The notes beneath the pieces are model-generated. The model saw only the letters and a list, made by a program, of their open reading frames with translations. It had not been told where the DNA came from and did no database searches. Shown here in pieces: positions 1 to 9,731 of a stretch of 19,370 nt of DNA. The stretch's first letter is position 1. The number at the start of each line of letters is the position of its first letter. The DNA comes from an uncultured Streptococcus sp. (GTDB lineage: Bacteria; Bacillota; Bacilli; Lactobacillales; Streptococcaceae): positions 1 to 19,370 of the forward strand of contig NZ_CALTUR010000023.1 of NCBI RefSeq assembly GCF_943912555.1, read 5' to 3'. A program made the translations under genes and the position numbers.

Positions 1-804
1 GGCCTTGGTAGCCCGTTCTGTTCGATTTTTACCAAAAAGAATTTTCTCCCACTTGCGTTCTTCTTGAGTCAGGGTCTCTGTAAATCCAAAGTAATCTTGA
101 TAGGCACGCTCTGCTGGTCCCATGGCTAGAACCAGATTGTCTGCATATTGCTTAGCGATTTTATCCCTCTTCTTGCGCTCCTTCTCTGCCTGGATACGGA
201 GTTCTTGCTCGTAGTCAATTTTCTCCTTACCTAGCTTGACAAGGTAGAGTTGGTCATCTGGCTTTCCAAGTAAAAAGGGCTTGATACACTTCTCAAGAAC
301 TTCCTCCATACGAGCCTTCTTCTTGGGTTCTGCCTTGGTCCAACTTCCTCCTTGAAAGACTTCTAGGAAGAGTTGGTAGTCTTTCTCAGGTGAGAACTGA
401 TTTCCACGATTGGGCTTGAAAACACCTTTTTCCCAGAGCCATTTTATAAGGCGCTCGTCAAAGTCACTTTTATTGACCTTGATTTTTTCCTTTTTCTGGG
501 CTTTTCTGGTCAGATTTTCAACCTTTCTGAGTAGTTTTTCCTCCTCTTCCAATTGCTGGTCGAGGTTTAATCGATGAAAATGACGAACACAATCGCTACC
601 AATCGGAAAGAGGCGTTGACCTGTGACGCCGTTAAAGAGTTCGTAAGCGTATTTGATAGCATTCCCACAGACACAATTGCTACGGCCTATACCATTAAAA
701 ATCAAGGAAACTTCATTCCATTCCTTGGTAGCTTGTTCCCAAGTATCAGCTTTTGAAGCCTGTAAAACCGCATCGTGTAGGGATTTTCTAACTGGAAGTG
801 TCAT
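1..804 (-). CDS. Putative zinc-binding protein, third gene of the rex operon (C-terminus cut by window edge)
   Basis: I translated this gene by hand from the minus strand; 268 codons are visible and the frame is open to the left edge, so the C-terminus is missing. The start is the ATG at 804, preceded by AAAGGAG at good distance, and only 17 bases separate it from the rexA stop, so it is probably cotranscribed with rexB-rexA. Residues 44-72 hold a short CxC pair (NCVCGNAIKY) and a later IGSDCVRHFH, giving C44, C46, C72 and H75/H77 as possible zinc ligands. This resembles small phage and Firmicute proteins with a 'CxCG ... IGSxC' knuckle. The rest is highly charged (Lys/Glu-rich, probably helical) and has no signal peptide or membrane segment, so the protein is likely cytoplasmic. 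Its position suggests a DNA or RNA transaction, but that is inference and I cannot name a function. Confidence 0.8.
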   Translation of the reverse strand, partial: MTLPVRKSLHDAVLQASKADTWEQATKEWNEVSLIFNGIGRSNCVCGNAIKYAYELFNGVTGQRLFPIGSDCVRHFHRLNLDQQLEEEEKLLRKVENLTRKAQKKEKIKVNKSDFDERLIKWLWEKGVFKPNRGNQFSPEKDYQLFLEVFQGGSWTKAEPKKKARMEEVLEKCIKPFLLGKPDDQLYLVKLGKEKIDYEQELRIQAEKERKKRDKIAKQYADNLVLAMGPAERAYQDYFGFTETLTQEERKWEKILFGKNRTERATKA

Positions 805-821
805 GAGGTCTCCTTTCTAGA

Positions 822-3800
822 TTATACTTTTACAACTTGAACCTCATCTTTACCGAGTAATATTAAGTATTTTTCAATATTTTCAATCGAATAGGCTCGA
901 GATAAAGCTTCTCCGTATAGGGCTAACTGTCCACGATAACGGTCTATGAGTTGACTTGGTTCATCATAGCGGTCTGTCTTATAGTCGAACAGAACGATTT
1001 TATCCTCGTAAAGCAGATAGCCATCAAGGATACCACGGACAACGAAGTCTTCCTTACTCTTTTGATCTCGTTTGAGCATGGAGAAGGGTTGCTCACGGTA
1101 GAGATAGTCGGTATTAGCAAGAATTTCCTGACCGAGTTCTGTGTCAAAGAATGCAAGAATTTTAGCAAGATTGATCTTGTCTCTGACAGCTGGGCTGGTT
1201 TGAACTTGTTTGAGAGTTTCTGTCAGGCTAGCAAGCGTTGGTCGCTGACTGAGATCCATTCTCTGCATGAGTTCGTGGGTGACACTACCAATTTCAGCTC
1301 CTGTTACCTTTTCTTTGGTTGAAAAATCTGGTAAATCAAAGCTAACTTTCTTGTCTACTGACTGGCCTTGACCAGCAATCTCGACACCTTCCATATCCAT
1401 AACGGGTTCGTAGAATTTCTTGATTTGGCTTGGGGTTTGAACACTAGGAAGTTCAATGGCTGCGCGGTGAATAGTATTATAAACTTCCACTTCTTTCAGC
1501 ATTTCAAGAGCTTCCTTAATGGTTTCAGACTGACGATTATCTGCTTGGGAGCTATCTTGGAGAGGACTTTTGTTTTCCAACTCTCCGATAGATTCTCTAG
1601 TCAGCTGATCTTCACCAACGAAGCGATAGCTAAAGTTGAGATTGTCTTTGGCAAACACTTTATTGATAGCCCAAATCCAATCTTGGAAATTCCTTGCTTG
1701 CAGTCTAGTAGAGCTATTTAGTTTTCCATTTTTAGTTGCTGGGTATTCCTTGGCTTCCAGCTTTTCACGCGAACCCTTGCCGACAAGATAAAGCTTTTTC
1801 TCAGCCCGTGTCATAGCAACATACAGCAGACGCATCTGCTCTGAATAGCTTGCCAGCTGCAATTCCTCTTCATTCTGCCTATAGGTCAGGCTAGGAATGG
1901 AGAGTTTGATGGTTTTAGGATAGTGAGCTTCTACTGCTCCTGTTTCCATTTTGGCAATATACTTAACACCTAGTCCATTTTTTCGGCTGAGAATGACTTC
2001 TGACATGCTGTCTTGCTTATTGAAGTCTTGATCCATATTGAGGATAAAGACGTAAGGAAACTCCAGCCCTTTACTCTTGTGAATGGTCATGAGTTCTACA
2101 GCATCCTTGGGCGGTGCGACAGCCACGCTCGCAAGATCGTGCTGGGCTTCTAAGACTTGGTTAATCATACCAATAAAACGTGACAAGCCTTTGAAGTTGC
2201 TCTTTTCAAATTGATCAGCACGCAGTGCTAGGGCATAGAGATTGGCCTGTCTAGCAGGTCCATTTGGCAAAGCCCCAACATAATCGTAGTAAAAACGATC
2301 ATTGTAAATCCTCCAAATCAAGTCATAGAGGGAGTGCGTTTTGGCATACAGACGCCAAGAAGCCAAGATATCCATGAATTGTTTTAGTTTCTCAGCTAAC
2401 TCCGTATGAATCAAGCCTTTTTGGCTGCTTACCTGTTTTTGAGCATTGACCAGTTTCTCATAGAGATTTTCTTGGATTTTATCCTCTGCTTTCTGAAGGG
2501 ATAAACGTGCTAACTCGTCCTCATCAAAACCAAACATTGGAGACTTCATAAGAGCAACCAAGGCATAGTCTTGCAGGGGATTGTGAATGACACGAAGGGT
2601 ATCTAGCATGACTTGCACTTCTAGGGATTGGAGATAATTGTTTTGCTCTCCGTCAGTTTTGACAGGAATCCCGTACTCAGACAGGGCGAGGAGAATCTGG
2701 TCATTACGACTACGACTGGAGGTCAGAAGGGCGATTTCTTTAAAGGCAACACCTTGTTCCTTATGGAGTTTAAGGATTTCCTTGATAACTAAGCGCATTT
2801 CACCTGTTAGTTTCGTTTCTGTTTGACTCTCTTCTTCCTCACCTGTATCGTCCTTGTCATAGAGGAGAAATTCTGCCTTGTTTTCTGGATTAGGAGTCAG
2901 CTTGGTATTGGCAAAAACAAGCTGGTGCATGTTATCATAGTTTATTTCACCGACTTCTTGGTCCATAAGACGCTCAAAAACATCATTGGTTGCTGACAGC
3001 ACTTCTGAACTACTACGGAAATTTTCTTTGAGTAGAATGAGCTTGCCCTCTTTTGGATTTTGCGCATAGCGTTGGAACTTCTCATTGAAAATCTGCGGGT
3101 CTGCTTGACGGAATCGGTAGATGGACTGCTTGATATCTCCCACCATAAAGCGATTGTGGCCATTAGATAGCAATTCCAGCATCCGTTCTTGAATATGGTT
3201 GGTATCCTGATACTCGTCTACCATGACTTCATGGAAACGTTCCTGATAAGTTTCACGGACTTGCGGGAATTTCTCTAAAATCTCAATGGTATAATGGCTG
3301 ATATCAGCGAATTCAAAGGCATTTTCCTGACGTTTACGCTGACGATAAGCTTCCACAAAATCACTCATGAAGGCTTGGAAGGTTTTAGCTAGTTCCCATG
3401 TCTCTCCATGATAACGTTCTTGATAGTCGAGAATGGTTATCTGGTCTGACAGTTGTCCTAGTTTAGCAAACTGGGTCTTTCTCTCTTCGTTGTAGGCATC
3501 GGCCAGTGGCTTCAAATCAGCCTTGCGACTGGCATTCGTCAGAGCTCGACCATTTTTCTCTTTCGAAATTGCGACAACACGCGCAAGAACCGTTTGATAA
3601 GCCTGACTATCGGACTCTTGATTTAAGGAGCCAATTTCATCCAGAACTAACTGAACATTTTCTAAATAGGCAGCCTTTGGAAACTCCTTGGCATCATTAT
3701 CCAGATGATAACGGAAAAAGCTTTCCAAATCCCAAAGGGCTTGCTGGATTTGCTCAGTTAGTTTTCCTTTTTCATTCGTAAAATCAGCTTTCTCAAAGCC

Positions 3801-4472
3801 TTTTAAGAAAGATTCACTCAGCCACTTTTGAGGGTTGCTGGTGGATTGGAGGAAGTCATAGATTTTATAGACTTGTTGGCGCAGCCCTCGTTCATCCTTG
3901 CCACGTCCAGCAAAGTTTTTCAGTAAATGACTAAAGGTCTCTTTCTGTTTACCTTGATAATGGACTTCAAAGACCTCATGAAAGACTTCGTTTTTTAGAA
4001 GGAGTTGCTCGCTTTGGTTTTGTAAAATACGGAAATTAGGCGCAATATCAATTAGATAACCGTGTTTGCTAAGGAACTTTTGTGTAAATGAGTCCATGGT
4101 ACCGATGGCAGCGTTGGGTAGGTCTGCCAACTGACAACCCAAGTGTTGTTTGAGGTCAACGTCATCGCTTTCTTGGATTTGTTGGCTGATTTTTTTCTCC
4201 AAACGTTCTTTAAGTTCGGTCGCAGCCTTGACGGTAAAGGTTGAGATAAAGAGTTGAGAAATTTCGACTCCACGCGCTAATTGGTCCAGAATACGCTCGG
4301 CCATGACAAAGGTTTTACCAGAACCAGCCGACGCTGAGACAAGAATATTCTGACCAGAAGTGTAGATGGCTTCAATTTGTTCGGCAGTTTTCTTTTGTTC
4401 CTTGTTCGAATTTGCTTCTGCTTCTTGCAATTTTTGAATTTCCTTCTCGATTAAAAAGGGAATAGGCTTCAT
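822..4472 (-). CDS. rexA: RexA (AddA-type) ATP-dependent helicase/nuclease subunit A
   Basis: RexA is the motor subunit of RexAB, the streptococcal counterpart of AddAB/RecBCD. The complex unwinds and resects double-strand breaks for RecA loading and degrades linear foreign DNA. The 1216-aa product is a full-length UvrD-like superfamily 1 helicase fused to a RecB-type nuclease. Walker A SAGSGKT is at about residues 48-54, Walker B DEYQD at 419-423, motif V (TIHKSKG) at 796-802 and motif VI (AMTRAEKK) near 886-893. The C-terminal nuclease shows H1066 (GSVTHEL), D1150 (GILDGY) and D1163-Y-K1165 (DYKTD), the expected metal ligands and lysine, so both activities look intact. The ATG overlaps the rexB stop in an ATGA arrangement, with GAGGAG eight bases upstream inside rexB, which suggests translational coupling and 1:1 synthesis. 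Confidence 0.97.
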   Translation of the reverse strand: MKPIPFLIEKEIQKLQEAEANSNKEQKKTAEQIEAIYTSGQNILVSASAGSGKTFVMAERILDQLARGVEISQLFISTFTVKAATELKERLEKKISQQIQESDDVDLKQHLGCQLADLPNAAIGTMDSFTQKFLSKHGYLIDIAPNFRILQNQSEQLLLKNEVFHEVFEVHYQGKQKETFSHLLKNFAGRGKDERGLRQQVYKIYDFLQSTSNPQKWLSESFLKGFEKADFTNEKGKLTEQIQQALWDLESFFRYHLDNDAKEFPKAAYLENVQLVLDEIGSLNQESDSQAYQTVLARVVAISKEKNGRALTNASRKADLKPLADAYNEERKTQFAKLGQLSDQITILDYQERYHGETWELAKTFQAFMSDFVEAYRQRKRQENAFEFADISHYTIEILEKFPQVRETYQERFHEVMVDEYQDTNHIQERMLELLSNGHNRFMVGDIKQSIYRFRQADPQIFNEKFQRYAQNPKEGKLILLKENFRSSSEVLSATNDVFERLMDQEVGEINYDNMHQLVFANTKLTPNPENKAEFLLYDKDDTGEEEESQTETKLTGEMRLVIKEILKLHKEQGVAFKEIALLTSSRSRNDQILLALSEYGIPVKTDGEQNNYLQSLEVQVMLDTLRVIHNPLQDYALVALMKSPMFGFDEDELARLSLQKAEDKIQENLYEKLVNAQKQVSSQKGLIHTELAEKLKQFMDILASWRLYAKTHSLYDLIWRIYNDRFYYDYVGALPNGPARQANLYALALRADQFEKSNFKGLSRFIGMINQVLEAQHDLASVAVAPPKDAVELMTIHKSKGLEFPYVFILNMDQDFNKQDSMSEVILSRKNGLGVKYIAKMETGAVEAHYPKTIKLSIPSLTYRQNEEELQLASYSEQMRLLYVAMTRAEKKLYLVGKGSREKLEAKEYPATKNGKLNSSTRLQARNFQDWIWAINKVFAKDNLNFSYRFVGEDQLTRESIGELENKSPLQDSSQADNRQSETIKEALEMLKEVEVYNTIHRAAIELPSVQTPSQIKKFYEPVMDMEGVEIAGQGQSVDKKVSFDLPDFSTKEKVTGAEIGSVTHELMQRMDLSQRPTLASLTETLKQVQTSPAVRDKINLAKILAFFDTELGQEILANTDYLYREQPFSMLKRDQKSKEDFVVRGILDGYLLYEDKIVLFDYKTDRYDEPSQLIDRYRGQLALYGEALSRAYSIENIEKYLILLGKDEVQVVKV

Positions 4473-7400
4473 CGATTCAACTCCTCTCTTATTTTTTCAA
4501 ACCAAGCTTGCTTGAGTTTTGCTCCGACCAAACGTTTACCATCAGCTAAGTCCAACTTTTCTAGAAAACGGGCTTGACCTAAGTGGTAATTGGCTTCAAA
4601 GCCAGTAATGGCTTGATGTTGCTGAACATACGGTGCAATACTTCTGCCATTTTCAGTATAAGGGTTAATGGCGAACTGACCTTCTAAAATCTTCTCTGCT
4701 GCTTTCTTGTAAAGGTGGGCATTGTAGTCCAGCAGGAGCTGGAATTCCTCATCCGTCAACTGATTGGCCTTGTTTTTATTGTAAAATTCGCCCAAATGAC
4801 TGCTTTCTTTTTCTAAAAAGAGGCCTTGGTATTTCATTGACTTGCTGGCTTCTACTACTGCACCTGCTAGACTTTTAACGGTCATCAAAGATTGGACAGG
4901 CTCAGCCATTTCCAAGTACATAGCGCCGAAAAAGTTCTCCTCCCCTTCTCTTTTTAAGGCAGCTAGATAGGTTGGCAACTGGGAATTAAGCCCATTAAAG
5001 AAATGAGGAAACTGGAACTGAGTCAGACTGGATTTGTAGTCTACCACTCCAATCGCTCCATCAGCTTTCAAACGGTCAATCCGGTCAACCTTACCTCGTA
5101 CAAAGACACTGCGCCCATTATCCAATTGAATAAAGGGCTGCTCTTTACCCCCGAAGTTCGCCTCTTCTTTGATGGTTTCGATGGCTGGATTGTGTCGGAG
5201 AATATGTCCAGTCGTCCGCGCCACATCAAGCAGAACTTCTTTAGTAAACTGGGCTTCCAAACTTTCTTGATAAATAGCTTCAAATTCTCGTTCTTGACTG
5301 GTTTCTTGGATAGCTTGTTCTAAACGTTTGTCAAAGGAAGCTTCGTCAGGCAACTGTAAGGTGCGTTCAAAAATGCGGTGCAAGAAATTTCCGTGACTAC
5401 GGGCATCAGGACGTAGGCGTAATTCTTCTTGCAAGCCTAAAACGTAGCGGAGGAAATAACTGTATTCATTGCGATAAAACTCCGTCAAACCGGAGGTAGA
5501 GAGGTAAAACTCCTGATCAGTAGGATAGAGAGCTTGTAAGGTATCTTTGGTCAACTGCTTACTGCTTGGACTGGTTGGGATGGCAGGATTTTCCAGACCC
5601 TGCTGGTCTAGTTTTTTACCCATGACACGCGCCAGAACCTTAATAAAGGTCAAATCTTGCTCAGTCTCACTCATATCTCCCTGCTGGTGATAGGCAACCA
5701 GACTAGACAAAAGACTGTGATAGGAGCCCATATCCTCCTTAGACAGCCTTTTGTGATTCATCCTCTTCTCTTTTCGACTAAATCCAAAATGGACCAGCTC
5801 TTGAAGATAGGCTGACTCCTTACTTTCACTTTCGTTAAAAAGGCTTGGAGCTGACAAGATTAACTCTTTACGAGCAGAATTAACCAAGGAAAGCATAGTA
5901 TAGCGATTTTTCTTGAGGTTTTCACTGCTGGCAATCAGCAATTGCGCTCCCTCCTCAGTCGCTTGGTTTAGACTTTGTCTTTCTTCATCTGTCAATAGAC
6001 TGGTGTTTTGCGCGATTTTTGGTAAATTGTCCTGAGTTAGCCCAATGGCGTAGACAAAGTCAGCAGTCAATGGTGCAATCAAATCGTAACTCTGCACCAG
6101 AACGGTGTCTACTGTCGCTGGAATGGTACGGTATTGAGATAAGCTCATTCCAGAATGGAGCAAGGCTAGGAAGTCCTCTAGACTAACCTGTGAACCAGCA
6201 AAAACAGTCGCAAATTGTTCTAAAACATGGCAGAATGCCTTCCAAACTTCAGTCTGTCTTTCCTGCTCTAGGGCTTTCATGGTAGCTGTTAAATCTTGCA
6301 ACTGCTTGGTCACTGAACTTTCTTTTAGAAAGCTATTCCATTTTTGTAGGAGATTTTCAGCCTTTTGTTTTCGGCTAACAAAAAGAGTCTCAAGAGGTGT
6401 TAAAACACGCAGACGAAGAGCATTTAAACGTTCCAGATTAAATTTTCCATGGTGGGATTTGGTGAAGGTTTGCTGAAAGGCTGGCAAGCCATTGATACCA
6501 AGATAGCGGATATATTGCTCAAATGCGTCAATATCCGCCTGACTAAGGTCGGTATACAAACCTGTTCTGAGGAGATTAATCAAATCTTCCTGACGGAAAC
6601 GATAGCGTTTTAAAGCTAAAATAGACTCGACAAACTGAGTCAAGGGATGATGCGCCATGGATTCGCTTCTACCAAGATAGAAAGGAATCTGATACTGGTC
6701 AAAAATCGTTTTTAGAGATAATTGATAAGAAGGCACATCACCTAAGAGAATACGGAAATGCTTGTAACTCAGGTCTGGATTGGCATGTAATTTCTGACGG
6801 ATGCTACGGGCTACCAACTCCAACTCTTCTTTTTGCGTCAAACAAGACCAGATTTGTAAGTTTTCACGGTCTTCCTCATCGACATCCAAAGCGAGTTCTG
6901 AAAAGTCATAAGAAGACTCCAACAAACGAGAGGCCTTGTCAAAACTATCCATTTTCTCATGAGTCTGAGAGCGGTCTTGAGCAGGCGTTTGGTATTTAGC
7001 AGCTAAATGATGGAGAAACTCCACGCTGGCTTGATAGAGATTGCCCTCGCTAAAGGGACTGGTATAAGCTTTATTACTAGCATAGGCTCCAATGACAATC
7101 TCAACACCCTTGCCGTGAAGTAAGTCCACAATCCGCTCTTCCTCGGCAGAAAAACGGGTAAATCCATCAATGATCAAGGCGATTTGACTAAAATCACTAC
7201 TTACTTTGTCATTCTCAATTGCCTCAATCAAATGGGACAACTGACTTCCTTGAGCCAACTGCCCCTGATTGAGATAAGCAGTTACTTTCTCAAAAATCAA
7301 GAGTAAGTCTGCTCGCTTGTCTTCATCTGTCAAACTTTCCAAGTCTAAAAAGCTCATCTGAGCTTTGGTCATCTCGTGGTAAAGTTCAATCAACTGCTGG

Positions 7401-7744
7401 ATAAACTGAGGATCCTGCTTGATGGCGCCGTATACTCGTAAGTCTTTGGGATCAAGTGCCGCAAGACACTTATAAAAAGCCATCCCAAGACCGATGTCAT
7501 CTAGACTGGTCTTTGCAGGCAAATCATTCAAAATCAGGTAACGAGCCATTTGAGCAAAGCGCGTGACGGTAATCGCAAAAGAAGCCTGCTGGGGTAAGCA
7601 TTCCAGCACGGCACGTTCCTTTTCAAAAGAAAGAGAGTTAGGAGCGATATAGAAGATCCGCTTGCCAGCAGCAACTAGCTCTTCTGCCTCTCTGGTTAGA
7701 ACCTCAGTCAAAGAAGTCCGAATATCAGTATAAAGTAATTTCAT
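4469..7744 (-). CDS. rexB: RexB (AddB-type) ATP-dependent nuclease subunit B
   Basis: RexB partners RexA; it carries the second nuclease site and a helicase-like scaffold that in AddB contributes to Chi recognition. I place the start at the ATG at 7744 (1091 aa, the length I remember for streptococcal RexB), not the in-frame ATG at 7768. GAGG lies five bases before 7744. The 7768 ATG has poor spacing and lies only a base or two inside the transcript predicted from the -10 box at 7777-7785. The C-terminal RecB-type nuclease is visible: H789 (GNFLHRIFE), D887 (GKVDRID) and D902-Y-K904 (DYKSS). The N-terminus reads [14 protein letters not shown], with no Walker A. At residues 759-760 there is Asn-Glu where iron-sulfur AddB proteins have Cys-Pro, so the Fe-S ligands seem to be missing. 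First gene of the rex operon. Confidence 0.96.
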   Translation of the reverse strand: MKLLYTDIRTSLTEVLTREAEELVAAGKRIFYIAPNSLSFEKERAVLECLPQQASFAITVTRFAQMARYLILNDLPAKTSLDDIGLGMAFYKCLAALDPKDLRVYGAIKQDPQFIQQLIELYHEMTKAQMSFLDLESLTDEDKRADLLLIFEKVTAYLNQGQLAQGSQLSHLIEAIENDKVSSDFSQIALIIDGFTRFSAEEERIVDLLHGKGVEIVIGAYASNKAYTSPFSEGNLYQASVEFLHHLAAKYQTPAQDRSQTHEKMDSFDKASRLLESSYDFSELALDVDEEDRENLQIWSCLTQKEELELVARSIRQKLHANPDLSYKHFRILLGDVPSYQLSLKTIFDQYQIPFYLGRSESMAHHPLTQFVESILALKRYRFRQEDLINLLRTGLYTDLSQADIDAFEQYIRYLGINGLPAFQQTFTKSHHGKFNLERLNALRLRVLTPLETLFVSRKQKAENLLQKWNSFLKESSVTKQLQDLTATMKALEQERQTEVWKAFCHVLEQFATVFAGSQVSLEDFLALLHSGMSLSQYRTIPATVDTVLVQSYDLIAPLTADFVYAIGLTQDNLPKIAQNTSLLTDEERQSLNQATEEGAQLLIASSENLKKNRYTMLSLVNSARKELILSAPSLFNESESKESAYLQELVHFGFSRKEKRMNHKRLSKEDMGSYHSLLSSLVAYHQQGDMSETEQDLTFIKVLARVMGKKLDQQGLENPAIPTSPSSKQLTKDTLQALYPTDQEFYLSTSGLTEFYRNEYSYFLRYVLGLQEELRLRPDARSHGNFLHRIFERTLQLPDEASFDKRLEQAIQETSQEREFEAIYQESLEAQFTKEVLLDVARTTGHILRHNPAIETIKEEANFGGKEQPFIQLDNGRSVFVRGKVDRIDRLKADGAIGVVDYKSSLTQFQFPHFFNGLNSQLPTYLAALKREGEENFFGAMYLEMAEPVQSLMTVKSLAGAVVEASKSMKYQGLFLEKESSHLGEFYNKNKANQLTDEEFQLLLDYNAHLYKKAAEKILEGQFAINPYTENGRSIAPYVQQHQAITGFEANYHLGQARFLEKLDLADGKRLVGAKLKQAWFEKIREELNR

Positions 7745-7776
7745 CTCTGCCTCGTTGGAATTTTTCATTACCTTTT

Positions 7777-7785
7777 ATTATACCA
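7777..7785 (-). promoter_or_regulatory. Extended -10 promoter of the rexB-rexA operon
   Basis: On the minus strand this reads TGGTATAAT, a perfect TATAAT with the TG extension. No convincing -35 is seen 16-18 bases upstream, as expected for an extended -10 promoter. The predicted start is near 7770, which leaves a leader of about 25 bases before the chosen rexB ATG. Confidence 0.7.
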
Positions 7786-7824
7786 TGATTTAGCCGAAGA
7801 TTCTGTCTCCTTTCCTCCAAAATA

Positions 7825-7833
7825 TGCTATAAT
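7825..7833 (+). promoter_or_regulatory. Extended -10 promoter of the HAD phosphatase gene
   Basis: The plus strand reads TGCTATAAT, again a perfect extended -10 without a clear -35. Transcription would start near 7840, about 22 bases before the ATG at 7862. It is back to back with the rexB promoter; the two -10 boxes are about 40 bp apart. Confidence 0.7.
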
Positions 7834-7861
7834 AATACCAAAAGATAAAGAAGGAAGTCTT

Positions 7862-8671
7862 ATGATTAAACTACTAGCCTTGGATATGGACGGAACCCTC
7901 CTCAATGAAGCCAAGGAAATTCCACAAGCTCACATTACTGCTATTCACAAAGCCATTGAAAAAGGTGTCAAATTGGTTCTCTGTACGGGTCGCCCGCTTT
8001 TCGGTGTCCTCCCCTACTACAAAAAACTGGGACTTGACCTCCAGAATGAGTATGTCATTGTTAACAACGGTTGTTCAACTCACCAGACAAGTAACTGGGG
8101 ACTAGTTGACTGGCAAGAACTCAGTCCAGCTGATATCGAATACCTCTATGACCTAGCTGAAAAAAGTGATGTCCAGTTGACTCTTTTTGATGAGGAACAT
8201 TATTTTGTTCTCGGTGGTAAGCCTAATGAAATCATTCAAAATGATGCCAAGCTAGTCTTTTCAGACCTGACTGAAATTTCTCTTGAGGAAGCGACTAGTG
8301 GCAAGTACCGTATGTTTCAAGGTATGTTTTTGGGGACAAAAGAGCAAACAGATGATTTTGAAGAGCGTTTTGCTACAGAACTCTGTCAACGATTCAGTGG
8401 CGTTCGTTCGCAGCCTGTCATTTATGAAGCCATGCCACTTGGAACGACAAAGGCTACCGCTCTTTCTCGTCTAGCTGAGATTTTGAAGATTGATTCCTCA
8501 GAAATCATGGCTATGGGCGATGCTAATAACGATATCGAAATGCTCCAATTTGCAGGGCTTGGAATTGCAATGGGAAATGCCAGCGATTATGTCAAATCCC
8601 TTGCGGATGCCGTTACAGCAAGCAACGAAGAAGACGGCGTTGCGCGTGCTATTGAGAAGTATATTTTATAA
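7862..8671 (+). CDS. Cof/YidA-type HAD-superfamily sugar-phosphate phosphatase
   Basis: This 269-aa cytoplasmic protein is a class IIB (Cof-type) haloacid dehalogenase phosphatase, close in pattern to E. coli YidA. All four HAD motifs are present. Motif I is D8-M-D10-GT (nucleophile and acid/base Asp), motif II has T42 in LCTGRP, motif III is K197 in GTTKATAL, and motif IV is GDANND with D220 and D224 for magnesium. The C2-type cap lies between motifs II and III. Members hydrolyse small phosphorylated sugars or cofactors with broad specificity, and the sequence does not reveal the physiological substrate. The gene is monocistronic: GAAGGA precedes the ATG, an extended -10 promoter lies upstream and a terminator follows the stop. 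It diverges from rexB, but no functional link is evident. Confidence 0.93.
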   Translation: MIKLLALDMDGTLLNEAKEIPQAHITAIHKAIEKGVKLVLCTGRPLFGVLPYYKKLGLDLQNEYVIVNNGCSTHQTSNWGLVDWQELSPADIEYLYDLAEKSDVQLTLFDEEHYFVLGGKPNEIIQNDAKLVFSDLTEISLEEATSGKYRMFQGMFLGTKEQTDDFEERFATELCQRFSGVRSQPVIYEAMPLGTTKATALSRLAEILKIDSSEIMAMGDANNDIEMLQFAGLGIAMGNASDYVKSLADAVTASNEEDGVARAIEKYIL

Positions 8672-8676
8672 TTAAG

Positions 8677-8703
8677 AAGCCCAGTTCATATCAACTGGGT
8701 TTT
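8677..8703 (+). terminator. Intrinsic terminator after the HAD phosphatase
   Basis: The arms AAGCCCAGTT and AACTGGGTTT form a stem of about ten pairs (one G-U) around the loop CATATC, followed by a short T-rich tail. It starts six bases after the stop codon and separates the phosphatase from the ABC transporter unit. Confidence 0.8.
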
Positions 8704-8724
8704 GATATTTAAGAATTCCTAAAA

Positions 8725-8744
8725 CTTTAGAAACTCTTTAGAAA
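8725..8744. repeat. 11-bp-period direct repeat upstream of the ABC exporter promoter (candidate operator)
   Basis: CTTTAGAAA occurs twice, at 8725-8733 and 8736-8744, separated by two bases, so the period is one helical turn. OmpR-family regulators commonly bind such tandem half-sites. The repeat ends about 30 bases before the -10 box, directly upstream of the -35 position, which itself matches TTGACA poorly. The convergent response regulator in this window is the obvious candidate ligand. That assignment is inference. Confidence 0.55.
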
Positions 8745-8768
8745 TCCTTGAGCTTTCTTTGATTTCTA

Positions 8769-8779
8769 TGCTTTATACT
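8769..8779 (+). promoter_or_regulatory. Probable promoter (-10 box) of the ABC exporter genes
   Basis: TATACT at 8774-8779 is a five-of-six match to the -10 consensus, with TG a few bases upstream. The -35 position (about 8751-8756) is poor, which fits an activator-dependent promoter. Transcription would start near 8786, 27 bases before the ATG at 8813. Confidence 0.55.
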
Positions 8780-8812
8780 AGAGTTATCAAAATAAATCAA
8801 AAGGAGAGAATC

Positions 8813-9721
8813 ATGAAAACAGTACTTGACATTCATGGATTGTCCAAAAACTTCGACAAACAAGCTATCCTTCAGGATCTTCATCTAACGATAAGAGAGG
8901 GAGATATTTATGGACTTATCGGGAAGAATGGAGCTGGGAAGACCACCTTAATAAAAATCATTACGCAACTACTCTTTGCGGATAAAGGAACTGTTTCCCT
9001 CTTCTCCAGCAAAACGGAAAATGAGTGGAGCAAGTCTCTATCTCGAGTAGGTTCAGTGATCGAATCACCTGTAGCTCATAATCACTTAACAGCCTATCAA
9101 AATCTGAAATATTACTGTATGATTCGTCATATTCCAAATGCTGATCAAGTCATTCGAGAAACGCTGGATTATGTAGGATTGTCAGATACAGGTAAAAAAA
9201 TCTTTCGAAATTTCTCTCTTGGAATGAAGCAAAGACTTGGGATCGCCATTGCCCTTCTATCCAAACCAGACTTCCTGATTTTAGATGAACCTATCAACGG
9301 TCTCGACCCAATCGGTATCAAAGAATTTCGACTAATGATTCAACGGCTCAATCAAGAAAAAGGGATCATCATTCTCATCTCTAGCCATATCTTGTCAGAA
9401 CTCTATCTCGTAGCAAATCGTTTTGGTATTTTAGATCAAGGTAAGATTATCCGTGAAATCAGTAAAGCTGAATTTGAAACACTAAGTGAGGATTATATTG
9501 TCCTTAAGACAGCTGATCAAGAGAAAGCTTGTCAAGTATTGAAAGAACAAATCCAGCTCCAGTTCAAGGTTGTTAATCCTGAAAACGAAATTCACATCTT
9601 TGGTCAGGAACAAGATGTCAAACAGATTCTCAAGGAATTAACCTTGGCAGATGTTGACATTGACGAGATTTACTATGCCCGTCAAAACCTAGAAGAATAC
9701 TTCACTCAATTGGTTCAATAG
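8813..9721 (+). CDS. ABC transporter ATP-binding protein, BcrA/lantibiotic-immunity type
   Basis: The 302-aa cytoplasmic ATPase powers the membrane protein encoded next to it. Walker A GKNGAGKT is at residues 37-44, the signature SLGMKQR at 135-141, Walker B FLILDEP at 154-160 and the switch histidine at H192. The 'FSLGMKQRL' form of the signature and the roughly 90-residue C-terminal extension are typical of the BcrA and NisF/SpaF/NukF branch, which exports or expels bacitracin and lantibiotics. I start at the ATG at 8813, with AAGGAG seven bases upstream. An in-frame upstream ATG at 8759 precedes the -10 box and has no ribosome binding site. The stop TAG overlaps the AGGAGG that serves the permease gene. 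Substrate specificity cannot be read from the sequence; peptide-antibiotic resistance is the family-based guess. Confidence 0.93.
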   Translation: MKTVLDIHGLSKNFDKQAILQDLHLTIREGDIYGLIGKNGAGKTTLIKIITQLLFADKGTVSLFSSKTENEWSKSLSRVGSVIESPVAHNHLTAYQNLKYYCMIRHIPNADQVIRETLDYVGLSDTGKKIFRNFSLGMKQRLGIAIALLSKPDFLILDEPINGLDPIGIKEFRLMIQRLNQEKGIIILISSHILSELYLVANRFGILDQGKIIREISKAEFETLSEDYIVLKTADQEKACQVLKEQIQLQFKVVNPENEIHIFGQEQDVKQILKELTLADVDIDEIYYARQNLEEYFTQLVQ

Positions 9722-9731
9722 GAGGAAAATC

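Noticed and set aside
574..756. Plus-strand open frame of 60 codons near the left end
   Set aside because: It lies fully antisense to the zinc-knuckle gene, which has a start, ribosome binding site and cysteine motif. Other plus- and minus-strand frames inside rexA, rexB and the polyamine genes are rejected for the same reason.
3578..8648. Four copies of the L. lactis Chi heptamer GCGCGTG (plus strand 8642-8648; minus strand 3578-3584, 4271-4277, 5626-5632), three of them inside rexA and rexB
   Set aside because: A given 7-mer is expected about two to three times on both strands of 19 kb by chance, so four is not a signal. I am also not sure this Chi sequence applies to the species.
8759..8812. 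Upstream start of the ABC ATPase at 8759
   Set aside because: It precedes the -10 box, lacks a ribosome binding site and adds 18 residues not typical of the family; the ATG at 8813 has AAGGAG.
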